A stretch of 5,402 bases of DNA, taken from positions 1 through 5,402 of the forward strand of contig JAGRKR010000342.1 in assembly GCA_020442225.1 (NCBI GenBank), written 5' to 3'. The DNA is from Hyphomicrobiaceae bacterium (GTDB lineage: Bacteria > Pseudomonadota > Alphaproteobacteria > Rhizobiales > Hyphomicrobiaceae). The position numbers and the translations under genes are program-made. Below, in pieces: positions 1-5,157 of the stretch (its first letter is position 1; each line of letters begins with the position of its first letter). The notes beneath the pieces are model-generated. The model ran no database searches. It was given only the letters and a program-made list of their open reading frames with translations, and was not told the DNA's origin.

Positions 1-164
1 TCGCCTTCGCGCCCGGCGGCGTCGAGACGATGACCATCATGGCCTTCCTGCTCGGCGTCGATCCCGCCTTCGTCGGCTCACACCACATCGCCCGCTTCCT
101 GGCGCTCGGCATCACCATACCGCTCTGGGTGCGGGCGCATCTGCACCGCGACGTCAGCCGTTGA
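1..164 (+). CDS. AbrB-family membrane protein, C-terminal fragment (5' end outside window)
   Basis: Only the last 53 codons are present; the reading frame starts at base 3 and ends at the TGA at 162-164. The peptide contains APGGVETM, then a hydrophobic stretch, then DPAFVGSHHIARF, and ends with a hydrophobic segment and a short basic tail (VRAHLHRDVSR). The PGG-E-M and D-x-x-x-V-x-x-HH-x-x-RF pattern is what I know from the end of the AbrB duplication domain (Pfam AbrB, annotated in older genomes as 'ammonia monooxygenase' or AbrB transporter). These are polytopic inner-membrane proteins of about 350 residues, not related to the Bacillus DNA-binding AbrB. Their substrate is poorly defined, and the old ammonia monooxygenase name is not supported by any catalytic motif here. 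The stop lies inside the 3' end of the convergent dehydrogenase gene (11-base overlap). The family call rests on a short fragment. Confidence 0.75.
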   Translation, partial: AFAPGGVETMTIMAFLLGVDPAFVGSHHIARFLALGITIPLWVRAHLHRDVSR

Positions 165-1107
165 GCACACGCACGGGGCTTCCCGCGAGCCAGTGAGCAA
201 TCGAGTCGGCGTTCTGGCCGTGGAAGACACGGAGCGTCTCCTCCGAGACGTAGCCGAGATGCGGCGAGAGCAACGTCCGTGGCGCCGAGCGCAGGGGATG
301 GTCCGGCGGCAGCGGCTCGGTCTCGTAGACGTCGATAGCGGCGCCCTTGATGCGCCCGGCGTGCAGCGCCTCGAGCAGCGCCTTCTCGTCGATGAGCGGC
401 CCGCGCGAGGTGTTGACGATGAAAGCGGTCGGCTGCATCAGCGCCAGCTCGGGTGCGCCGACGATGCCGCGGGTGCGATCCGAGAGCACGAGATGCAGTG
501 TCACGACGTCGGCGGTGCGGAACAGCTCCTCCTTGCTGACGCGCGTAGCGCCATGCTTGGCCGCCTGCTCGTCGGTCATGTTCTGGCTCCAGCCGATCAG
601 CTTCATGCCGAACGCCCGGGCCAGATGCGCGACCTCGCCACCCTGCTTGCCGAGCCCGACGACGCCGAGCGTGCGCCCGTGCAGCGTGATGCCCACAGTC
701 GACTGCCAGTGCCCCTCGCGCATGCGCCGGTCCTCGTAGGCGAGGTTGCGGGCAAAGGCCAGGATCAGGGCCATGGTCAGCTCGGAGGTCGAGTGCGGCG
801 TCGACGACGTGCCGCAGACCATGATGCCGCGCTCCTTGGCGGCGGCCATGTCGATGGCGGCGTTGCGCATACCGGCGGTCGCGATGAGCTTGAGGTTCGC
901 CAGCTTCTCGATGAGGGCGCGCGGGAAGGCGGTGCGCTCGCGCGTGATAGCCACGACATCGAACGGCGCCAGGGCCTCGGCGCATTGCTCGACTCCGCCG
1001 AGATGACGGGTGAACACGACGACCTCGTGCTCCTTCTCGAGCCGGCTCCAATCGGAGAGCTTGCGGGCCACGTCCTGATAGTCGTCGAGAATTGCGATGC
1101 GCGCCAT
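154..1107 (-). CDS. D-2-hydroxyacid dehydrogenase family protein, NAD(P)-dependent
   Basis: A 317-residue cytosolic oxidoreductase expected to interconvert a D-2-hydroxy acid and its 2-keto acid. The order is an N-terminal substrate-domain half (opening MARIAILDDYQD, with the substrate loop ATAGMRN near 76-82), the Rossmann cofactor domain with GLGKQG at 151-156, and a return to the substrate domain. The catalytic triad of the family is intact: Arg235 in NTSRGPLID, Glu264 in DVYETEPL and His283 in SPHLG. After the second beta strand the usual acidic residue that favours NAD is replaced by WSQN (173-176), as in the SerA-like subgroup that opens with ILDDYQ, so cofactor choice is open. It is much shorter than SerA with an ACT domain, so phosphoglycerate dehydrogenase is not the best name. 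The start at 1107 was chosen because the family N-terminus begins there and a GGAGA lies 11 bases upstream (minus strand, 1119-1123). The open frame continues 21 codons further without homology-like sequence. The gene diverges from the decarboxylating dehydrogenase at 1293, and its stop overlaps the convergent AbrB gene. Confidence 0.93.
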   Translation of the reverse strand: MARIAILDDYQDVARKLSDWSRLEKEHEVVVFTRHLGGVEQCAEALAPFDVVAITRERTAFPRALIEKLANLKLIATAGMRNAAIDMAAAKERGIMVCGTSSTPHSTSELTMALILAFARNLAYEDRRMREGHWQSTVGITLHGRTLGVVGLGKQGGEVAHLARAFGMKLIGWSQNMTDEQAAKHGATRVSKEELFRTADVVTLHLVLSDRTRGIVGAPELALMQPTAFIVNTSRGPLIDEKALLEALHAGRIKGAAIDVYETEPLPPDHPLRSAPRTLLSPHLGYVSEETLRVFHGQNADSIAHWLAGSPVRVLNG

Positions 1108-1292
1108 GTTGTAATCCGTCTCCAGGGGCAGTTGCCGAAACTCTGATCGTAGTGCAAGAGGCCCCGGCACGGGAACCTGTTTCCGAAGCGGCGGCGACCG
1201 CCCCTGCAGACGGCGCGCATGAAGCCTTCCGGTTTGCCGCGCCAGCAGCTATCAGGGAGCTTCATACGCCGGAGAAGGACAAAGGACGAGGC
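1108..1292. promoter_or_regulatory. Divergent spacer between two dehydrogenase genes
   Basis: These 185 bases separate two divergent genes and must hold promoters for both unless transcription enters from elsewhere. I see no convincing -35/-10 pair. Small symmetric elements are present: GGAA-N5-TTCC at 1172-1184 (an imperfect 13-base palindrome), GGCGG-CGA-CCGCC at 1190-1202, and the 7-base inverted repeat ATGAAGC/GCTTCAT with arms at 1219-1225 and 1259-1265. None is strong enough to call an operator. Ribosome sites are visible at both edges: minus-strand GGAGA at 1119-1123, and plus-strand AAAGGACGAG just before the ATG at 1293. The open frame of the plus-strand gene runs back through this region to 1092, but the translated stretch is rich in Ala, Pro and Glu and does not look like enzyme sequence. 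Confidence 0.4.
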
Positions 1293-2351
1293 ATGCGCAT
1301 CATCATACTGCCGGGAGACGGCATCGGCCCCGAGATCATGGCTGCGACCGAGGAAGTGCTGAGGGTCGCGGACAAGTCGTTCGGCCTGGGACTTAAGTTG
1401 GAGCACCGCGCCGTGGGCTTCGAAAGCCTGGCGGCCGTCGGCACGACCGTGCCGGCCGAGTTGCTCGACGTCCTGCGCGAGGCCGACGGCGTCATCATGG
1501 GGCCGACCGACACAGCCGCCTACCCGCCACCGGAGAAGGGCGGCATCAACCCATCAGCTACGATCCGTGGCAAGCTTGACCTCTACGCCAACATCCGCCC
1601 CTCGCGGGCGATCCCGGGCGTGCCGGCGCTCCGGCCGGAGCTCGATCTGGTGGTGGTGCGGGAGAACACGGAAGGCTTCTACGCCGACCGCAACATGCAC
1701 CTCGGCAGCGGCGAGTTCATGCCGACGCCGGACGTGGCGCTGGCCGTGCGCAAAATCACGCGCAAAGGCTCGGAGCGCATCGCCCGGGCGGCCTTCGAGC
1801 TCGCCATGACGCGCAAGCGCCACCTGATTGCCGTGCACAAGGCCAACGTGCTCAAGGTCTCGGACGGCCTGTTCCTCGAGTGCGTCCACAAGGTGGCCAA
1901 GGACTTCCCCGCCGTGACGCTCGAGGAGATGCACGTCGATGCGGCCGCTTCCGCTCTGCCGGAGCAGCCCGAGCGCTTCGACGTCATGGTGACCACCAAC
2001 ATGTTCGGCGACATCCTTTCGAACCTTGCCGCCTCGCTTTCGGGAGGCCTCGGGCTCGCAGCCTCGCTCAACATGGGCGATGAGCGGGCCATCGCGCAGG
2101 CCTCGCACGGCTCGGCTCCGGACATCGCCGGCAAGGGCATCGCCAATCCGACGGCGCTGCTCGGCTCCACGTCATTGCTCCTGCGCTGGCTCGGCGAGCG
2201 TCATCAGCAGAAGAAGCTGGTCGAGGCCGGTGCGGCGATCGATCGTGCCATCGACGCCGTGCTCGCCGCCGCCAAGCATCAACCCGCCGACCTCGGCGGC
2301 TCGACGAGCACCACCGACTTCGGCAAGGCCGTGGCGCAAGCCCTCGCCTGA
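1293..2351 (+). CDS. Isocitrate/isopropylmalate dehydrogenase family protein, NAD-type, substrate unassigned
   Basis: A 352-residue cytosolic beta-decarboxylating dehydrogenase, which oxidises a (2R,3S)-type hydroxy-dicarboxylic acid and releases CO2 with a divalent metal and NAD. Visible motifs: LPGDGIGPEI (6-15), the substrate-loop arginines Arg92 and Arg102, VVRENTEGFY (121-130, Arg123 and Tyr130), the catalytic Lys183 in HKANVLK, Asp216 in the VDAAA segment, TTNMFGDILSN (234-244) and HGSAPDIAGKGIANP (272-286). The Asp277-Ile278 pair in the last motif marks NAD use; NADP enzymes carry Lys-Tyr there. The substrate loop reads NPSATIR (86-92), unlike the Leu-rich loop of LeuB and unlike the S-x-N loop of isocitrate dehydrogenase, so neither leuB nor icd is justified. 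Tartrate, D-malate, homoisocitrate or isocitrate type substrates all remain possible. Asn244 replaces the usual third acidic residue of the metal site. The start at 1293 is set by the family N-terminus and an AGGA seven to eight bases upstream; the frame is open back to 1092. It is divergent from a D-2-hydroxyacid dehydrogenase. Confidence 0.92.
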   Translation: MRIIILPGDGIGPEIMAATEEVLRVADKSFGLGLKLEHRAVGFESLAAVGTTVPAELLDVLREADGVIMGPTDTAAYPPPEKGGINPSATIRGKLDLYANIRPSRAIPGVPALRPELDLVVVRENTEGFYADRNMHLGSGEFMPTPDVALAVRKITRKGSERIARAAFELAMTRKRHLIAVHKANVLKVSDGLFLECVHKVAKDFPAVTLEEMHVDAAASALPEQPERFDVMVTTNMFGDILSNLAASLSGGLGLAASLNMGDERAIAQASHGSAPDIAGKGIANPTALLGSTSLLLRWLGERHQQKKLVEAGAAIDRAIDAVLAAAKHQPADLGGSTSTTDFGKAVAQALA

Positions 2352-2381
2352 TCCGACGGACGACCACGGGACGACGCGCGC

Positions 2382-2415
2382 CTGGGGGCCTTGGAAACCG
2401 ATCCGGAGCCCCCAG
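2382..2415 (+). terminator. Hairpin downstream of the decarboxylating dehydrogenase
   Basis: CTGGGGGC at 2382-2389 and GCCCCCAG at 2408-2415 form a perfect 8-base inverted repeat with an 18-base loop, starting 31 bases after the dehydrogenase stop and ending 59 bases before the peptidase start. No T-run follows, so it is not a canonical intrinsic terminator. It may act as an RNA 3' end stabiliser, a terminator helped by Rho, or part of the peptidase leader. Confidence 0.4.
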
Positions 2416-2460
2416 ATTCCGTGTCGCCCCAGCCCGGATCGGCCTGGCGACGAAGCCGCG

Positions 2461-2470
2461 AGGAGAGAGG
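2461..2470 (+). promoter_or_regulatory. Shine-Dalgarno sequence that sets the GTG start of the zinc peptidase
   Basis: AGGAGAGAGG lies directly upstream of GTG at 2475; the AGGAG core ends nine bases before the start codon. This is the strongest ribosome site in the window. It argues for the GTG rather than the in-frame TTG at 2391, where the extra 28 residues would be polar, Pro-rich and out of keeping with the family's hydrophobic N-terminus. Confidence 0.75.
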
Positions 2471-2474
2471 CGCC

Positions 2475-3161
2475 GTGTTCATCATCATCGTGCTTCTGGC
2501 CGGCATGCTGGCGCTGGCTTTCCTGCCGCAGATGTGGGTCACCGGCGTCATCAAGCGGCACTCGGCCGAGCGGCCGGATTTCCCGGGCACGGGCGGCGAG
2601 TTCGCGCGTCATCTGCTCGACGAGATGGGGCTGCGCCACGTCAAGGTCGAGACGACAGACGCCGGCGACCACTACGATCCCGACGACAAGGCGGTGCGGC
2701 TGCTGCCGGACCACTTCTCCAAGCGCTCGCTGTCGGCGGTGGTCATCGCCGCGCACGAGGTCGGCCATGCCATGCAGGACGCGACCGGCTACGGGCCGTT
2801 GCAGGCCCGCACTCGGCTCGCCAAGCAGGCGCAACGCGTCGAGGCGGCCGGCGCCGTCGTCATGCTGGCGATCCCGATCGTGCTGCTCCTGCTGAAGTCG
2901 CCGCACGTGGTCATTCTCGAGGTCTTTGGCGGTCTCGTCATCCTGGCCATGACCGTCGTCATGCATGCCGTGACGCTGCCGGTTGAATTCGACGCGAGCT
3001 TCCGCCGGGCGCTGCCCATCCTGCAGGCCGGCCGCTATATTTCCGACGCCGACATGGGCGCGGCCCGCCAGATCCTGCGGGCCGCGGCCTTCACCTACGT
3101 CGCCGCCGCTGCGATGAGCCTGCTCGACGTCATGCGCTGGTTCCGCGTTCTCCGCTTCTGA
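2475..3161 (+). CDS. Zinc metallopeptidase, YugP-like (Zn_peptidase_2 family), membrane-anchored
   Basis: A 228-residue integral membrane protein with a zinc-peptidase core. From the GTG start, residues 2-20 are a hydrophobic N-terminal anchor. A soluble segment follows with DHYDPDDKAVRLLPDHF (65-81), then the zinc motif AAHEVGHAMQ with His94, Glu95 and His98 as HExxH. Hydrophobic segments follow at about 122-140 and 144-167, and a weaker one at 201-216. LPVEFDAS (168-175) probably supplies the third zinc ligand, Glu171. The order GEFAR, DHYDP, HEVGH, GYGPL, LPVEFDAS is the pattern of the family typified by Bacillus YugP, whose members are about 225 residues, so this copy is full length. Family function is poorly known; a role in membrane protein or cell-envelope proteolysis is an inference. 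It follows the dehydrogenase on the same strand with a 123-base gap containing a hairpin, so co-transcription is uncertain and a functional link to the dehydrogenases is not evident. Confidence 0.9.
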   Translation: MFIIIVLLAGMLALAFLPQMWVTGVIKRHSAERPDFPGTGGEFARHLLDEMGLRHVKVETTDAGDHYDPDDKAVRLLPDHFSKRSLSAVVIAAHEVGHAMQDATGYGPLQARTRLAKQAQRVEAAGAVVMLAIPIVLLLLKSPHVVILEVFGGLVILAMTVVMHAVTLPVEFDASFRRALPILQAGRYISDADMGAARQILRAAAFTYVAAAAMSLLDVMRWFRVLRF

Positions 3162-3187
3162 CGCGGAGGTCGCGACGGACGGGACTC

Positions 3188-3212
3188 GGGCGCGCCCGTC
3201 TTTGGCGCGCCC
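3188..3212. terminator. Hairpin between convergent peptidase and aquaporin genes
   Basis: GGGCGCGCC at 3188-3196 and GGCGCGCCC at 3204-3212 form a perfect 9-base stem with a 7-base loop (CGTCTTT). It sits in the 67-base space between two gene 3' ends, starting 27 bases after the peptidase stop and ending 17 bases from the aquaporin stop. Position and symmetry suit a bidirectional terminator. There is no T-run after the stem on either strand. An alternative pairing GACGGG (3178-3183) with CCCGTC (3195-3200), followed by TTT, could serve the plus-strand transcript instead. Confidence 0.6.
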
Positions 3213-3228
3213 ACGCTCGCCGGCAGGA

Positions 3229-3915
3229 TCAATCGTCGGCCTCGAGCAGCCCCATCTTGAAGAGCAGCCCTGCCGCCACCGCGCCGATGCACGGGGCCAC
3301 GATGAACAGCCAGAGCTGCGACATGGCCTTGCCGCCGACCAGCAGCGCCGGGCCGAGGCTGCGCGCCGGATTGACCGAGACGCCCGTCACCTGGATGCCG
3401 ACGATGTGGATGACGACCAGCGTCAGGCCGATGGCGAGACCGGCCATGGCGCCGGGCGCCCCCTTCTGGGTCGAGCCCAGGATGACCACCAGAAACAGGA
3501 ATGTCGCCACGACCTCGAAGGTGAAGGCTGCGGCCATGGAGTAGGCACCGAGGTAGCCCGTGCCCCAGCCGTTCTGGCCGAGCCCCGAGCCGGCAAGCGA
3601 GTAGCCGGCGAGCTTACCGGAGGCGATCATGTACAGCACGGCAGCGCCGGCGATGGCACCGAGGCACTGCGCCACGACGTACATGACGAAATCCCCGACC
3701 GACATCCGGCCGGCGACCAGGGCGCCAAGGCTGACGGCCGGGTTGATATGGCAGCCCGAGATCGGCCCGATCCCGTAGGCCATGGCGATCAGCGCCAGAC
3801 CGAACGCGATTGCGATGCCGAGCACGCCGACGACCTGGCCGGCGATCACGGCTGCGCCACACCCCAAGAGCACCAGCGTGAACGTGCCGAGAAACTCTGC
3901 GATGGCCTTTTTCAT
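3229..3915 (-). CDS. aqpZ: Aquaporin, AqpZ-like (MIP family)
   Basis: A 228-residue inner-membrane channel of the MIP family, the normal length for bacterial aquaporin Z, with six hydrophobic helices separated by the two half-helix loops. The first NPA box is in SGCHINPAVSLG (Asn58-Ala60) and the second in VSVNPARSLGP (Asn182-Ala184). Counting from the NPA boxes against E. coli AqpZ (Phe43, His174, Thr183, Arg189), the selectivity filter is Phe38, His170, Val179 and Arg185. Phe, His and Arg are those of a narrow water pore; Val replaces Thr at one position. The absence of the small and Asp residues typical of GlpF argues against a glycerol facilitator. The start at 3915 follows a strong GGAGGGG (minus strand) about nine bases upstream, and MKKAIAEFLGTF matches family N-termini. 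It is monocistronic in appearance: convergent with the peptidase gene and separated from the upstream lysR by 170 bases. Confidence 0.93.
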   Translation of the reverse strand: MKKAIAEFLGTFTLVLLGCGAAVIAGQVVGVLGIAIAFGLALIAMAYGIGPISGCHINPAVSLGALVAGRMSVGDFVMYVVAQCLGAIAGAAVLYMIASGKLAGYSLAGSGLGQNGWGTGYLGAYSMAAAFTFEVVATFLFLVVILGSTQKGAPGAMAGLAIGLTLVVIHIVGIQVTGVSVNPARSLGPALLVGGKAMSQLWLFIVAPCIGAVAAGLLFKMGLLEADD

Positions 3916-4085
3916 TTCCCATCCCCTCCAGAAGTCCGCCCGACCGATTCGGGCTAGCGCGATTAGCCACCCGATTCATGACGGCCATCATCAGGCCGCG
4001 GCGCATAACAGTTATTCCGTGGAGGGAAACTCGTCCGCAGGACCCCCTGAATTCCCGCCGCGTGCGGCGGAGCGGGCCACGGGCA
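3916..4085. promoter_or_regulatory. Spacer upstream of the aquaporin gene, with small repeats
   Basis: This 170-base space lies before the aquaporin start and after the lysR stop, both read on the minus strand, so it should hold the aquaporin promoter. I cannot name a clear -35/-10 pair. Seen directly: CCGATTC occurs twice (3944-3950 and 3971-3977), 27 bases apart. Between them lies the inverted repeat GGCTA/TAGCC (3952-3956 and 3964-3968). ATAAC-A-GTTAT forms an 11-base palindrome at 4005-4015, an AT-rich island in GC-rich DNA. These could be regulator sites, but no known consensus is matched. Confidence 0.35.
4055..4070 (-). terminator. Short GC hairpin downstream of lysR
   Basis: CCGCCG at 4055-4060 and CGGCGG at 4065-4070 form a perfect 6-base stem with a 4-base loop, 15 bases past the lysR stop on the minus strand. 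No T-run follows; on the minus strand the next bases are GAATTC. It is a plausible transcript end for lysR, but short GC palindromes occur by chance in DNA of this composition. Confidence 0.35.
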
Positions 4086-5024
4086 TCAGCCGAGCACTGG
4101 GGCCGGAATGGCCGGCGCGGCGCGCAGGATCGCGCGTCCGGGCGGTGCGCTGCGGGCGAAGCGGACGAGATCGTCGATGAAGGACGCCGCGTAGCCCGGA
4201 AGCTGGCGGCGCGCATCCCAGGCCAGCATGGTCCATTGACCGATCGAACACCCATCAGCGACGATCGGGATGGCCCGAGCCCCGCGCGGCGCTCTCGGCA
4301 ATCCCGACGGCAGGATGCCGATGCCGTAGCCGGCGCTTGCGAGGCCGAGCACGACACTGTGCGAGCTGCTTTCGAGGCGCAGATCTGCACGCACGTCGGC
4401 CCTCTCGCACGCCCGATCGAACCATGCGCGCGAGCCGAAGCCGCGGCGCAGCACCAGGAGCGGCTCGCCGGCAAGCTCAGCCACCTCGATCAGCCGGTTC
4501 CGCGCGAACGGATGCACGTTCGGTACGACGGCCACGACATGGACGGGGTAGAGCAGCCGACCCGCGAGACGGCTGGCGGCCGCGGGAACATAGGCGAGAT
4601 CCACGTCCCCCGCTCGCAACCGCGAGACGAGGCTCGCGCCTCCGTCCTCGATGATCTCGATCTGGAGTCCGGGATTTTGCCGCCGCTGGCCCGCGAGGAA
4701 ACGGACGAGCACGGCCTCGATCATCGGCGGCGTCGCCCCGATCCTGATGAGGCCGCCGCTACCGCCCTTGAGGACGCGCGCGCGCTCGATAAGCGCATCG
4801 GCATCACCGAGAATGCGACGCGCCCTCTCAAGCAGGTCCTCGCCTTCCGCCGTCAGGCGGACGGTGCGTCCCACACGCTCGAACAGCAGGACGTCGAGCT
4901 CCGTTTGCAGGCTCTGAATCTGGCGCGTGACGGCTGGCTGGCTGAGATTGAGGCGTACAGAGGCCCGGCCGACGCCCCCAGCCTCGGAAACCGCGACAAA
5001 CGCTCTCAACCGCTGCAGATCCAT
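4086..5024 (-). CDS. LysR-type transcriptional regulator
   Basis: A 312-residue cytoplasmic DNA-binding regulator. The N-terminal winged helix-turn-helix covers about residues 2-60. It shows the LysR signature: [17 protein letters not shown], then [20 protein letters not shown] (21-40) and [16 protein letters not shown] (47-62). A linker helix follows (about 63-87), then the periplasmic-binding-protein-like effector domain from [10 protein letters not shown] (91-100) through about 295, with two alternating subdomains; [23 protein letters not shown] (217-239) is the usual effector-domain region. The C-terminal 20 residues are Ala/Pro-rich. The start at 5024 fits the family N-terminus; the frame is open to 5171, but the added sequence is not LysR-like. 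No Shine-Dalgarno precedes this ATG. The gene diverges from a D-2-hydroxyacid dehydrogenase across a 133-base spacer, so that gene is its most likely target and a hydroxy or keto acid its likely co-inducer (inference). Confidence 0.95.
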   Translation of the reverse strand: MDLQRLRAFVAVSEAGGVGRASVRLNLSQPAVTRQIQSLQTELDVLLFERVGRTVRLTAEGEDLLERARRILGDADALIERARVLKGGSGGLIRIGATPPMIEAVLVRFLAGQRRQNPGLQIEIIEDGGASLVSRLRAGDVDLAYVPAAASRLAGRLLYPVHVVAVVPNVHPFARNRLIEVAELAGEPLLVLRRGFGSRAWFDRACERADVRADLRLESSSHSVVLGLASAGYGIGILPSGLPRAPRGARAIPIVADGCSIGQWTMLAWDARRQLPGYAASFIDDLVRFARSAPPGRAILRAAPAIPAPVLG

Positions 5025-5050
5025 GATCCATAATGATAATGCATGGATCA
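5024..5050. promoter_or_regulatory. Predicted LysR operator (8+8 inverted repeat, T-N11-A)
   Basis: TGATCCAT at 5024-5031 and ATGGATCA at 5043-5050 are perfect reverse complements separated by 11 bases, so the inner bases give T-N11-A, the known geometry of LysR-family recognition sites. The repeat begins at the first base of the lysR start codon and spans its predicted -10 box, which suits autorepression. Its centre (5037) lies about 66 bases upstream of the transcript start predicted for the divergent dehydrogenase, close to the usual -65 position of the high-affinity site. Confidence 0.65.
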
Positions 5051-5061
5051 AGACGCGACAA
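5033..5061 (-). promoter_or_regulatory. Predicted sigma-70 promoter of lysR
   Basis: Read on the minus strand, TTGTCG (5056-5061) and TATCAT (5033-5038) are separated by exactly 17 bases; they match TTGACA at four of six positions and TATAAT at five of six. The -10 box ends only eight bases before the lysR ATG, so the transcript would begin at or within about two bases of the start codon. Confidence 0.45.
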
Positions 5062-5096
5062 ATGCATTGGAAATATCGACTCCGTCCCGCCATAGT
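5061..5096 (+). promoter_or_regulatory. Predicted promoter and second regulator half-site for the downstream dehydrogenase
   Basis: TTGGAA (5067-5072) and CATAGT (5091-5096) are separated by 18 bases; each matches the sigma-70 consensus at four of six positions, as expected for an activator-dependent promoter. Overlapping the -35 box is the palindrome AATGCATT (5061-5068). Its first seven bases repeat AATGCAT at 5038-5044 with a 23-base period, about two helical turns. This suits a LysR activation site next to the recognition site. CCCGC/GCGGG (5086-5090 and 5097-5101) flank the -10 box. All of this is prediction from sequence. Confidence 0.35.
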
Positions 5097-5157
5097 GCGG
5101 GCAAAGCGCGGCGCCGCATCCAGGCGCGCCTCGCACAGCCGCAGGACCGGCCGCACC

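Noticed and set aside
154..1107. Naming this gene serA (phosphoglycerate dehydrogenase)
   Set aside because: It has no ACT domain, its length is 317 residues, and nothing seen is specific for phosphoglycerate.
193..1146. A 317-codon plus-strand open frame opposite the first hydroxyacid dehydrogenase
   Set aside because: It is a mirror of a well-supported gene in GC-rich DNA, and its product is low-complexity, rich in Arg, Gly, Asp and Glu, with no domain pattern.
1092..1292. Upstream extension of the decarboxylating dehydrogenase by 67 codons
   Set aside because: The added sequence is not enzyme-like, would overlap the divergent gene's start, and the ATG at 1293 has a good ribosome site and the family N-terminus.
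1293..2351. Naming this gene leuB or icd
   Set aside because: The substrate loop matches neither isopropylmalate nor isocitrate dehydrogenase, so only the family name is safe.
2391..2474. TTG start giving the zinc peptidase 28 more residues
   Set aside because: The extension is polar and Pro-rich, while GTG at 2475 has the best Shine-Dalgarno in the window and gives the family's usual length.
2172..2966. A minus-strand open frame of 264 codons across the dehydrogenase end and the peptidase
   Set aside because: It spans two real plus-strand genes and gives a His/Asp/Arg-rich product without motifs.
3202..3957. A 251-codon plus-strand open frame opposite the aquaporin gene
   Set aside because: The aquaporin has both NPA boxes and six helices; the opposite frame gives a His/Asp/Arg-rich sequence typical of antisense frames.
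3978..5033. A 351-codon plus-strand open frame opposite lysR
   Set aside because: The LysR product shows the full helix-turn-helix signature; the opposite product is charged, repetitive in composition and unrecognisable.
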